The notes under the pieces: model-generated | Told to the model about the DNA's origin: nothing | Database searches by the model: none | What the model saw: only the letters and a program-made list of their open reading frames with translations | In this document: positions 36,413 through 44,351 of the stretch, one piece after another | How the letters are laid out: every line of letters begins with the position of its first letter | How positions within the stretch are numbered: the stretch's first letter is position 1 | Assembly: GCA_944327625.1 (NCBI GenBank) | Contig: CALVHL010000002.1 | Location: 1 to 64,000 of the forward strand | DNA: 64,000 bases | Direction: 5' to 3' | DNA from: an uncultured Clostridia bacterium | Lineage (GTDB): Bacteria > Bacillota > Clostridia > Christensenellales > Borkfalkiaceae | Made by a program: the position numbers and the translations under genes

Positions 36413-37789
36413 ATGGATAAGATAAAACTTTTGCAGGCGCGCAGACAGCAGCTTCTGGACGCCGGAAAGGTTATTCGTGAAGAAATCAGTAATTTAGTCG
36501 ATAAGGATAGTTTTGTCGAACTGTCTGCCTTTTCGTTTTCGGAAAGCGAGTTTTATCCCGATAAGGCAGAGGGCGAAGGCGTTGTGTGCGGCTTCGCAAC
36601 GATAAATGACTATCCTTATTATATTGTTGCACAGAATAACCAGGTTTTAAGCGGCGGCATAAGCAAGGCAAACTGCGACAAAATTTCCAAGTGCCTTGAA
36701 CAGGCAGAGAAGAACGGAGCGCCCGTTATTTATATGCTCTCTACGCTAGGCGTGAGGGTGGGCGAGGGCGTGAACGTGCTTGAAGGAATTGCCGCATTGC
36801 TCGCCAAGGCTTCGGCGCTCAAAGGCGTAGTTCCCCAGTACCTCGTCGTAAACGGCGAAGTCTACGGACAGGTTGCTCTGCTTTCAGGCATCTGCGATTT
36901 CACATTCTTTATAGATAAGAAGTCAGTGCTTGCCACGACCAGTCCGCTCGTCATAACCGCTTCGGCGGGCGAAAATGCGCCCAAGGAAAAGATAGGCGGC
37001 GCGGAGGCGTTCGCACACGCACAGCTTGCGACGATAGTCGTAAATAATCTCGGCGAAGTAAAGGGCAAGATTGCAGAGCTTTCGGAAATTCTCTCCGTAG
37101 GCGTCGTGGACTGCGACGACCTCAACAGGTCTGTAAACTCGCTCAACACTAAGGTAAATACCAAAAATCTGCTCTCTGTATTCGACAAGAACAGCGTTAT
37201 AGAACTCGGCGCGGGCTATGCGGAGCAGGTAAAGTGCGTACTTGCAAGGCTGGGCGGCATTTCGGTTGCGGCGGTAATTTTTGACGGCGACGAGGGCGTA
37301 GAGCTCTGCGCCTGCAAGGCGAGAAAGCTCAAAGATTTCGCGCGTCTTGCAAGCAACTATGCGCTTCCCTATATAACCTTTGTAAATACGCTCGGCATAA
37401 AGGCGACGAAAGAGGCGGCGGACAGCCCCGTTATAAAGGAACTCGCCGACTATATCGCCGTTCTCGGAACGCTCGACACGGCAAAAATTTCCGTAGTCAC
37501 GGGCAAGGCGATAGGGCTGGGCTATACCGTATTTGCCGCAAAAAATATGGGGTATGACTTCACTTACGCCTTTGCGAATGCAAAGATTGCGCTTTTCGAC
37601 AGCGTTCAGGGCGCGGAAATAGAGCTTGCGGGAAGCGGCGCGGCAAACGGCAAGAAGCTTGCCGAAAAGTATGCCGATGAAAATTCCGATCCCGTAAACG
37701 CCGCAAAGGGTGGTTATATCGACAACATTATAGAGCCTGCATTCGTCAGACAGTATCTCATTGCCTCGTTGCAGATGCTCGTTAAATGA
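36413..37789 (+). CDS. Acyl-CoA carboxyltransferase-type subunit (MmdA-like)
   Basis: A 458-residue protein of the carboxyltransferase (crotonase-fold) family that includes methylmalonyl-CoA decarboxylase alpha and propionyl-CoA carboxylase beta. Recognisable parts include LLDAGKVIREEI, a first acyl-CoA-site half near IYMLSTLGVRVGEGV (usually SGGARxQEG), and a second half near PYITFVNTLG. The oxyanion glycines differ from the norm, so the substrate is uncertain. The ATG at 36413 is set by AGGAG. It leads a five-gene operon with an OadG-like subunit, biotin carrier, beta pump and OadA. Confidence 0.75.
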   Translation: MDKIKLLQARRQQLLDAGKVIREEISNLVDKDSFVELSAFSFSESEFYPDKAEGEGVVCGFATINDYPYYIVAQNNQVLSGGISKANCDKISKCLEQAEKNGAPVIYMLSTLGVRVGEGVNVLEGIAALLAKASALKGVVPQYLVVNGEVYGQVALLSGICDFTFFIDKKSVLATTSPLVITASAGENAPKEKIGGAEAFAHAQLATIVVNNLGEVKGKIAELSEILSVGVVDCDDLNRSVNSLNTKVNTKNLLSVFDKNSVIELGAGYAEQVKCVLARLGGISVAAVIFDGDEGVELCACKARKLKDFARLASNYALPYITFVNTLGIKATKEAADSPVIKELADYIAVLGTLDTAKISVVTGKAIGLGYTVFAAKNMGYDFTYAFANAKIALFDSVQGAEIELAGSGAANGKKLAEKYADENSDPVNAAKGGYIDNIIEPAFVRQYLIASLQMLVK

Positions 37790-37797
37790 GGGTGAAT

Positions 37798-38196
37798 ATG
37801 CTCAGTAATTTATTAGCCATAATGCCCGGCAACGGCGGATCGTGGGCGGGGCAGGTTCAGTCGCCCGACAATTATTATTTCGATAATTTCGGCGAAGCCG
37901 CCATCTACGCCCTGATAGGTTTTTTCGTCGTTTTTGCGGGCATCGTAATCATCATTGCAATAATCTGGCTCATCGGTCTGTTGATGAAAAAGACAAATAA
38001 TCTTGAATTCCTTACCAAAAAACGCGGTAAGAAAGTCAAAGAGGTCAAAGAGACAACCGTTCAGCCCGTCGAACAGACTTCCTCGGATGAAATACCCGAC
38101 GAAGTAAAAGCCGCGATAGTCGCCGCAATTATGGCTTACTATCAGGAAAAAGAAGAAAAATGCCACTTTACGGTAAAGAGAATAAAGAGAATTTAA
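37798..38196 (+). CDS. OadG-like gamma subunit of Na+-pump decarboxylase
   Basis: A 132-residue protein with one membrane helix (about 35-65), then a charged region and a conserved-looking tail (DEVKAAIVAAIMAYYQEKEE). This is the layout of the gamma (OadG) subunit that anchors the carboxyltransferase to the membrane pump. The start at 37798 has GAGG six bases upstream. An ATG at 37786 overlapping the previous stop is less likely. Sequence conservation is low in this family, so the call relies on layout and neighbours. Confidence 0.75.
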   Translation: MLSNLLAIMPGNGGSWAGQVQSPDNYYFDNFGEAAIYALIGFFVVFAGIVIIIAIIWLIGLLMKKTNNLEFLTKKRGKKVKEVKETTVQPVEQTSSDEIPDEVKAAIVAAIMAYYQEKEEKCHFTVKRIKRI

Positions 38197-38206
38197 GGAG
38201 TAAATC

Positions 38207-38560
38207 ATGCGTAATTTCGTAGTAGTCATAGACGGTAAAAGTTATTCTGTAAGCGTTGAAGAAGTAGAAGAAGGACAGACTGTCGCACCCGTAGTCACCG
38301 CGGCTGCGCCCGTAGCGGCTCCCGCACCTGCGGCTAAGCCCGTCACGGGCGGCGAAAAGGTCGTTTCGCCCTTCCCCGGTCTCATTAAAAATCTGCTCTT
38401 TGCCGACGGCGCGACCGTCAAGAAGGATCAGCCCATTCTCGTGCTCGAAGCAATGAAGATGGACAACGACATAACCGCACCCTGCGACGGCAAGATTACC
38501 TATCAGGTAGCTAAGGGCGCAAACGTAGAAACTAACGCGGTGCTTGCTGTAATAAGCTGA
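38207..38560 (+). CDS. Biotin carboxyl carrier protein
   Basis: A 117-residue biotinyl-domain protein. The N-terminal part is followed by an Ala/Pro-rich linker (about 27-46) and the biotinyl domain with LEAMKMDN, where Lys84 carries biotin. It shuttles the carboxyl group between carboxyltransferase and the membrane subunit. AAGGAG lies upstream. It is the only carrier in the operon and so is presumably shared by both carboxyltransferases. Confidence 0.93.
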   Translation: MRNFVVVIDGKSYSVSVEEVEEGQTVAPVVTAAAPVAAPAPAAKPVTGGEKVVSPFPGLIKNLLFADGATVKKDQPILVLEAMKMDNDITAPCDGKITYQVAKGANVETNAVLAVIS

Positions 38561-38575
38561 CGGGGGGAGGTCTGT

Positions 38576-39811
38576 ATGGTATCGAGTTTACTTGAAGTAA
38601 ACATCGGTGAGATCTTCGTCAATCTGTATAACGACATGGGATTTGTCAACGGAACCTGGCAGAACTATGTGATGCTCATCATCTCGTTCATTCTCATGTA
38701 TTTAGCGATAGTAAAGAAGTTTGAACCGCTGTTACTGCTTCCTATCGCGTTCGGTATGTTCCTCATTAACATTCCCGGCGCGCAGGATGTTCTTTGGGGC
38801 ACTTACCCCGAAGGCAGTCACGCCTATGAAGACGTTGAAAACAGAGGGCTGTTATGGTATCTCTATTTCGGCGTCGACAAGGTCATCTATCCTCCGCTCA
38901 TATTCCTCGGAATTGGCTGTATGACCGATTTCGGTCCGCTCATCGCCAACCCCAAGAGCATGCTCATCGGTGCGGGCGCACAGCTTGGCATATTCATTGC
39001 GTTTATGCTCGCGGTGTTCCTCGGCTTCTCGGTTGCCGAAGCGGCGGCTATCGCCATAATCGGCGGTGCGGACGGCCCTACGGCGATTTATGTTACCAAC
39101 CAGCTCGCCTCCGACCTTCTGCCGATGATAGCCATAGCGGCATATTCGTATATGGCGCTCATTCCAATAATTCAGAAGCCGCTCATGAGATGGCTTACGA
39201 CCGAAAAAGAGCGCAAAATAAAGATGAAGCAGCTCCGTCAGGTCAGCAAGATCGAAAAGATAATCTTCCCGCTCGTCGTAACGCTCGTCGTCGGTATAAT
39301 TCTGCCGTCGTCGCTTGCGCTTTTGGGTATGCTCATGCTCGGCAATCTTTTCAGAGAATCGGGCGTGGTCGAAAGGCTTTCTTCGCAGGCGCAGAACGGG
39401 CTTATGAATACCATTACGATATTCCTCGGCGTTTCGGTCGGCTGCAAGGCGCAGGGTGAAATATTCCTCAGCGTGCAGACGCTGTATATAATTGGCCTCG
39501 GTCTGCTCGCGTTTATATGCGGCACGGTCGGCGGACTTCTCACCGCAAAGATTATGTGCAAACTCTCGGGCGGCAAGATAAATCCTCTTATAGGCTCGGC
39601 GGGCGTTTCGGCTGTGCCTATGGCTGCGAGAATTTCTGAAGACGTGGGCAGGGAGAGCGATCCCCAGAACCATCTTCTCATGCACGCAATGGGCCCCAAC
39701 GTCGCGGGCGTTATCGGCTCTGCGATTGCCGCAGGCATACTGCTTGCCTGCTTCGGCGGATATGTGGACGGCACCGCGGCGGCTGCGGCGGCCAGCTCCG
39801 TCATAGCTTAA
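38576..39811 (+). CDS. oadB: Na+-translocating decarboxylase beta subunit
   Basis: The membrane pump subunit (OadB/GcdB/MmdB family), 411 residues with about nine to eleven hydrophobic helices. It decarboxylates carboxybiotin and exports Na+. The conserved GGADGPTAIYVTNQLA carries the Asp needed for transport, and the later GVSAVPMAARI is also typical. The beta family is shared by decarboxylases for oxaloacetate, glutaconyl-CoA and methylmalonyl-CoA, so the substrate comes from its partners. GGGAGG precedes the start. Confidence 0.93.
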   Translation: MVSSLLEVNIGEIFVNLYNDMGFVNGTWQNYVMLIISFILMYLAIVKKFEPLLLLPIAFGMFLINIPGAQDVLWGTYPEGSHAYEDVENRGLLWYLYFGVDKVIYPPLIFLGIGCMTDFGPLIANPKSMLIGAGAQLGIFIAFMLAVFLGFSVAEAAAIAIIGGADGPTAIYVTNQLASDLLPMIAIAAYSYMALIPIIQKPLMRWLTTEKERKIKMKQLRQVSKIEKIIFPLVVTLVVGIILPSSLALLGMLMLGNLFRESGVVERLSSQAQNGLMNTITIFLGVSVGCKAQGEIFLSVQTLYIIGLGLLAFICGTVGGLLTAKIMCKLSGGKINPLIGSAGVSAVPMAARISEDVGRESDPQNHLLMHAMGPNVAGVIGSAIAAGILLACFGGYVDGTAAAAAASSVIA

Positions 39812-39829
39812 CAGGGAGGTTATCAGATT

Positions 39830-41257
39830 ATGGAACCTAAAAAAGTTTTAATTACAGATACAATTCTGAGGGACGCGCACCAGTCGCAAGCGGCTACGAG
39901 AATGAGGTTTGAAGATATGGAACCCGTGCTCTCGCAGCTTGACGACATCGGATATTATTCGCTTGAAGCTTGGGGCGGCGCAACCTTCGACACCTGCCTC
40001 AGATTTCTCAACGAAGATCCCTGGGACAGACTTAAAAATCTTAAAAAATATCTCAAAAAGACGCCCATTCAGATGCTTCTGAGAGGGCAGAACCTGCTCG
40101 GTTACAGGCACTATGCCGACGACGTAGTCGAGAAGTTCATCGCTAAATCTATCGAAAACGGCGTGGGAGTAATAAGGGTATTCGACGCGCTCAACGATCC
40201 GAGAAACCTCGAAGCTTCCGTAAACGCCATAAAGAAGTACGGCAAGGGCGGCAAATGCGTTTGCGAAGCGACTATGTCCTACACGACCAGCCCCGTACAC
40301 ACTACCGAATACTTCGTAAAGCTTGCAAAACAGCTTGAAGATATGGGCGCGGACAATATCTGCATTAAGGATATGGCAAACCTCTTGTTGCCCTTCACCG
40401 CCTATGAACTCGTCAGCGAGATCAAGGCAGAGCTCCGTCCCGAAACCAAGCTTCACCTGCACACGCACAACACTACGGGTACGGGCGACATGATTAACCT
40501 CATGGCCATTCAGGCGGGCGTGGACATTGTCGACTGCGCACTTTCGCCGCTCGGCAACGGCACTTCCAACCCCGCGACCGAACCGCTCGTTGCGACGCTC
40601 AAAGGCACTCCTTACGATACGGGCATAGAAATCGAAAAGCTGCTGCCCATAGTCAGACACTTCAACGGCGTTGCGGCAAGGCTCGAAAAAGATGGCGTGC
40701 TCAACCCCAAGGTCAGAAAGGTGGACATAAACACGCTCATCTATCAGGTGCCCGGCGGAATGCTCTCCAACCTCATGAACCAGCTCAAACAGGCGGGAAA
40801 GGAGGACAAACTTCCCGAATGTCTTGCCGAAGTACCCGTCGTCAGAAAGGACTGCGGCTATCCTCCGCTCGTCACGCCTTCCAGCCAGATAGTCGGCACA
40901 CAGGCGGTCTGGAACGTGCTTCTCGGCAGGTATAAGACGCTCACCGCGCAGTACAAGGACCTCATGCTCGGCAAATACGGCAAAGTTCCCGGCGAAGTCA
41001 ACCCCGAAATTCTCAAAATGTGCACCGCGCACGGCGAGGAAGTCGTAACCTGCCGCCCCGCAGATCTCCTTGAAGCCGAGATTGACGAACTGACGGCAAA
41101 GGTAAAGGCGGACGGCTTCTACGAAAAGGAAGAAGACGTGCTCTCCTACGCGCTGTTCCCCGAAGTTGCAACCAACTTCTTCAAGTGGAGAAAGGCAAAG
41201 AATACGGGCGTAGACAGCGACATGGCGAAGAACCCCTCGGGCGTATATCCCGTATAA
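39830..41257 (+). CDS. oadA: Oxaloacetate decarboxylase/pyruvate carboxyltransferase alpha subunit
   Basis: A 475-residue carboxyltransferase of the HMGL-like TIM-barrel type (5S/OadA). Its features are DTILRDAHQSQAATRM, EAWGGATFD, RGQNLLGYRHY, CIKDMANLL (the carboxybiotin/metal lysine region) and LHTHNTTG (metal histidines). The C-terminal biotinyl domain of longer OadA proteins is absent, as expected with a separate carrier in the operon. Probable reaction: carboxyl transfer between oxaloacetate and biotin, coupled to Na+ export. Confidence 0.93.
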   Translation: MEPKKVLITDTILRDAHQSQAATRMRFEDMEPVLSQLDDIGYYSLEAWGGATFDTCLRFLNEDPWDRLKNLKKYLKKTPIQMLLRGQNLLGYRHYADDVVEKFIAKSIENGVGVIRVFDALNDPRNLEASVNAIKKYGKGGKCVCEATMSYTTSPVHTTEYFVKLAKQLEDMGADNICIKDMANLLLPFTAYELVSEIKAELRPETKLHLHTHNTTGTGDMINLMAIQAGVDIVDCALSPLGNGTSNPATEPLVATLKGTPYDTGIEIEKLLPIVRHFNGVAARLEKDGVLNPKVRKVDINTLIYQVPGGMLSNLMNQLKQAGKEDKLPECLAEVPVVRKDCGYPPLVTPSSQIVGTQAVWNVLLGRYKTLTAQYKDLMLGKYGKVPGEVNPEILKMCTAHGEEVVTCRPADLLEAEIDELTAKVKADGFYEKEEDVLSYALFPEVATNFFKWRKAKNTGVDSDMAKNPSGVYPV

Positions 41258-41271
41258 ATAGTAATCACGCG

Positions 41272-41301
41272 GCGGAAACTTTCTGGTTTCCGCTGCATTT
41301 T
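41272..41301 (+). terminator. Terminator of the decarboxylase operon
   Basis: GCGGAAAC (41272-41279) and GTTTCCGC (41286-41293) with a six-base loop, followed by TGCATTTTT. The next gene starts only about ten bases after the stem. Confidence 0.8.
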
Positions 41302-41309
41302 TGAAATGT

Positions 41310-42533
41310 ATGAAAGTTGCAGTAATAGGCGCGGGTGCGTCAGGGCTGATGGCGGCGTATTCGGCGGCGGCAAGGGGCAATGAAGTCACGCTCTTTGAAA
41401 AAAATGAAAAGTGCGGCAAGAAGATCTACATAACGGGCAAGGGCAGGTGTAACGTCACGAACCGCGTAGGCGCGGAGGAATTTCTGGCAAACGTCGTAAA
41501 CAACCCGAAATTTCTGATGAGTTCTGTATATTCTTTCCCGCCCGAGCGCCTCTGTACGCTTCTCGAAGAAGGTGGTTGCCGCCTTAAAACCGAGCGGGGT
41601 AACAGGGTTTTCCCCGTGAGCGACAAGGCGAGCGATATAACCAAATGTCTGCAAAATCTCTGTGAGAATTACGGAGTAGACATCAGATTTGGCAGTGAGG
41701 TTACAAAAATCGTCGTTAATGATAGTACTGTGTCTGGCACAATAGTCAACGGTAACAGCTGTCCGTGCGATAAAGTCATAATCTGTACGGGCGGCGTAAG
41801 CTATCCCTCGACTGGCTCGACGGGCGACGGATATAAATTTGCCGAACAGACGGGGCATAAACTCGTCCCCGCAAGACCTGCGCTCTGCGGAATGAACGTA
41901 AAGGGCGACTATTGCCGCAAGATGCAGGGACTGTCGCTCAAAAACGTCAGACTTTCGGTGTATAACGGCGAAAAAAAGCTCTATGACGAACTCGGCGAAA
42001 TGCTCTTTACGCATTTCGGCGTATCCGGTCCGCTCATTCTTACGGCTTCGAGCCTTATAAATCGTCTCGATCTCAATAAAATTAGATTAGTCGTCGACCT
42101 CAAACCTGCGTTGGACGAGGCGACGCTCGACAAGCGAATTTTGCGTGACTTTGCGGAAAACGCGAATAAGAGCATCTCCAACTGTCTTAAATCTCTCTTG
42201 CCGTCGGCGATGATAGAAGTCGTGCTCTCGCGGTGCGGTCTGCCGCCCGAAAAGAAAGTAAACGCCGTTTCCCGCAAGGAGAGGGCTCTGCTGTTGACAA
42301 CGCTGAAAAATTTTGTTATTCTTATTTCGTCGCTTCGCGGCTTCGAGGAGGCAATAATCACTTCGGGCGGCGTCGACGTGTCCAACATTAACCCTAAGAC
42401 CATGGAGAGCAAGCTCGTCAATGGGCTGTATTTCTGCGGAGAAGTGCTCGACGTGGACGCATTCACTGGCGGATTTAACCTGCAGATTGCCTTTTCGACG
42501 GGGTTTGCGGCGGGAAATTCCATTTTACCCTAA
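41310..42533 (+). CDS. YhiN/HI0933-family flavoprotein
   Basis: An NAD(P)/FAD-dependent oxidoreductase of the HI0933/YhiN (BaiN-like) family, 407 residues. The FAD-binding start is VAVIGAGASGLMAAYSA, with TGKGRCNVTN, GGVSYPSTGSTGDGYKFAE and the C-terminal ITSGGVDV...FCGEVLDVDAFTGGFNLQ. The physiological substrate is unknown. The ATG at 41310 lies directly behind the terminator stem and lacks a Shine-Dalgarno sequence. Its place before cmk, plsC and ispH is the common clostridial order. Confidence 0.88.
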   Translation: MKVAVIGAGASGLMAAYSAAARGNEVTLFEKNEKCGKKIYITGKGRCNVTNRVGAEEFLANVVNNPKFLMSSVYSFPPERLCTLLEEGGCRLKTERGNRVFPVSDKASDITKCLQNLCENYGVDIRFGSEVTKIVVNDSTVSGTIVNGNSCPCDKVIICTGGVSYPSTGSTGDGYKFAEQTGHKLVPARPALCGMNVKGDYCRKMQGLSLKNVRLSVYNGEKKLYDELGEMLFTHFGVSGPLILTASSLINRLDLNKIRLVVDLKPALDEATLDKRILRDFAENANKSISNCLKSLLPSAMIEVVLSRCGLPPEKKVNAVSRKERALLLTTLKNFVILISSLRGFEEAIITSGGVDVSNINPKTMESKLVNGLYFCGEVLDVDAFTGGFNLQIAFSTGFAAGNSILP

Positions 42534-42670
42534 TCTTTCGGCGAAAATTTCTGCATATCATTTCCTATCGCAATGTGCGGCAGAGACAAATAATGCTCAG
42601 GACAAAATAAGTCAATACGCTTTAATTATCGGATAAAAATACATTACAAAATATATATAAGAGGTGAATT

Positions 42671-43678
42671 ATGAGAGCTATAAGAGGCGCGACGACCGTA
42701 GCCAGCGACTGTGCCGACGAAATAAAGTCGGCAGTAAAGGAATTGCTTGACGAAATTTTTACCGTCAACAACCTCAGACTCGACGAGGTGGTCTGCATCA
42801 TGCTTTCAAATACCTCGGACATAAATTCGTATTATCCCGCAAAGGCAGCGAGAGAGGCGGGCTATGCGCGTTTCCCGCTCTATTCCTCGCTCGAACCTGA
42901 AATAGAGGGCTCGCTTGCAAGGTGCATAAGGGTGATGATACTCTGCGAACGGTCGAAAGCCGTAAAGCACGTCTATCTCCGCGAGGCAAAATCGCTGAGA
43001 AAGGACCTTACCAAGGTGCTCAATATAGCAATAGACGGCCCTGCGGGCAGCGGCAAGAGTACGATTTCGCGCATAATCGCCGAAAAACTTGGCATTTTGT
43101 ACCTCGATACGGGCGCAATGTACAGGGCTATCGCCCTTAAATGCGTCAGAAATAACGCCGATTATGCCGACAAGGACGCCGTAAGACACCTCGTAAACGA
43201 CATCGACATCAAGGTCGACTATCGCGACGGCAGGCAAATAACTCTGCTCGACGGCGAGGACGTTTCCGAACAGATCAGAACGCCGCAGGTCTCGCTTCTT
43301 GCGTCTTACGTCTCGGCTTACAGCTTTGTGCGCACTAAAATGGTCGAGCTTCAACGCGAAATAGCTTCGAAATTCTCCTGCGTGCTCGACGGCAGGGATA
43401 TCGGCACGAATGTTCTGCCCGACTGCGAATTCAAATTCTACCTGACCGCCGCGCCCGACGTAAGGGCAAAGCGGAGGCATCTCGAAAACCTCTCAAAGGG
43501 CGTCGAGCAGTCCTACGAGGAAGTGCTCAAAGAGATTGAGGAGCGCGATTTCCATGACAAAAACCGCGCGGTAGCGCCGCTTAAAAAGGCGGTCGACGCA
43601 ACCGAGGTAGACACTTCAGACATGAGCATTGACGAAGTTGCTTCGCTGTTGCTCTCCAAAATAGAAGAAAAAATCTGA
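42671..43678 (+). CDS. cmk: AroH chorismate mutase fused to CMP kinase
   Basis: A two-domain protein of 335 residues. Residues 1-113 are an AroH-type chorismate mutase (AIRGATTV, YYPAKAARE, LARCIRVM, HVYLREAKSLRKDL). Active-site equivalents Arg5, Arg61, Glu75, Arg87 and Tyr102 are kept, while the Bacillus Cys75 position looks like Ser. Residues 117-335 are a full-length (d)CMP kinase with P-loop GPAGSGKS (123-130), DTGAMYRA and LDGRDIGT. There is no stop or start between them. The first domain would serve Phe/Tyr synthesis, the second nucleotide supply. AGAGGTG precedes the ATG. Confidence 0.93.
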   Translation: MRAIRGATTVASDCADEIKSAVKELLDEIFTVNNLRLDEVVCIMLSNTSDINSYYPAKAAREAGYARFPLYSSLEPEIEGSLARCIRVMILCERSKAVKHVYLREAKSLRKDLTKVLNIAIDGPAGSGKSTISRIIAEKLGILYLDTGAMYRAIALKCVRNNADYADKDAVRHLVNDIDIKVDYRDGRQITLLDGEDVSEQIRTPQVSLLASYVSAYSFVRTKMVELQREIASKFSCVLDGRDIGTNVLPDCEFKFYLTAAPDVRAKRRHLENLSKGVEQSYEEVLKEIEERDFHDKNRAVAPLKKAVDATEVDTSDMSIDEVASLLLSKIEEKI

Positions 43679-43693
43679 AAAGAGTAGTGAATA

Positions 43694-44350
43694 ATGAAAA
43701 AAGTTAAGAGCAAAAAGACCACGCGCGACAGGCTGTTCGCATTCATTCATTGGTTTGAAAAATGGATATTCAGGGTAATCTATCCCTATAAGAGGTACGG
43801 AAACCTCAAAAAATACGACGAGGGCGCGCTGCTTCTCGTCAGCAATCACTATTCGCTTCTCGACATGGCCTATGCCGTGAGGGTGACCGACAGACACATT
43901 CACTTCATCGCCAAGGACAGCCTCTGGAGGGGCGGCATATTAGAGTGGTTTGTCACAAGCGTCGGCTGCATACCCGTCAAGCGTGACGGCAGCGACGTTC
44001 AGGCGCTCAAAAGTTCGATAAAAATTCTGAGGGAAGGCGGGGTTATAACCATCTATCCCGAGGGAACGAGGAACAAGACGGGCGAAGATATGCTTCCGTT
44101 CAAGAGCGGCGCGGCGGCGCTCTCCATAAAGACGCAGACGCCCATAATTCCCATAGTGCAGCTCGGCAAGATGAAGCTGTTCAGAAGAAACTACGTCATC
44201 TACGGCGATCCCGTCGAATTCCGCGAATACTACGGCAAAAAGCTTTCAAAGACCGATATAGAGGAATGTGACAACCGCCTGCGCGAAGCCATGATAAATA
44301 TGCGCAAGGCGTTTATGGAAAAGTATAAAATAGGAACTGCCAAGAAGTAA
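43694..44350 (+). CDS. plsC: 1-acyl-sn-glycerol-3-phosphate acyltransferase
   Basis: Phospholipid synthesis enzyme of 218 residues that adds the second acyl chain to form phosphatidic acid. Acyltransferase motifs are in order: NHYSLLD (NHxxxxD), FIAKDSLWRGG, and YPEGTRNKTG. The N-terminal hydrophobic part probably lies on the membrane. It sits between cmk and ispH with short spacers, the usual clostridial order. The start has AAAAGAG upstream. Confidence 0.92.
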   Translation: MKKVKSKKTTRDRLFAFIHWFEKWIFRVIYPYKRYGNLKKYDEGALLLVSNHYSLLDMAYAVRVTDRHIHFIAKDSLWRGGILEWFVTSVGCIPVKRDGSDVQALKSSIKILREGGVITIYPEGTRNKTGEDMLPFKSGAAALSIKTQTPIIPIVQLGKMKLFRRNYVIYGDPVEFREYYGKKLSKTDIEECDNRLREAMINMRKAFMEKYKIGTAKK

Positions 44351-44351
44351 A

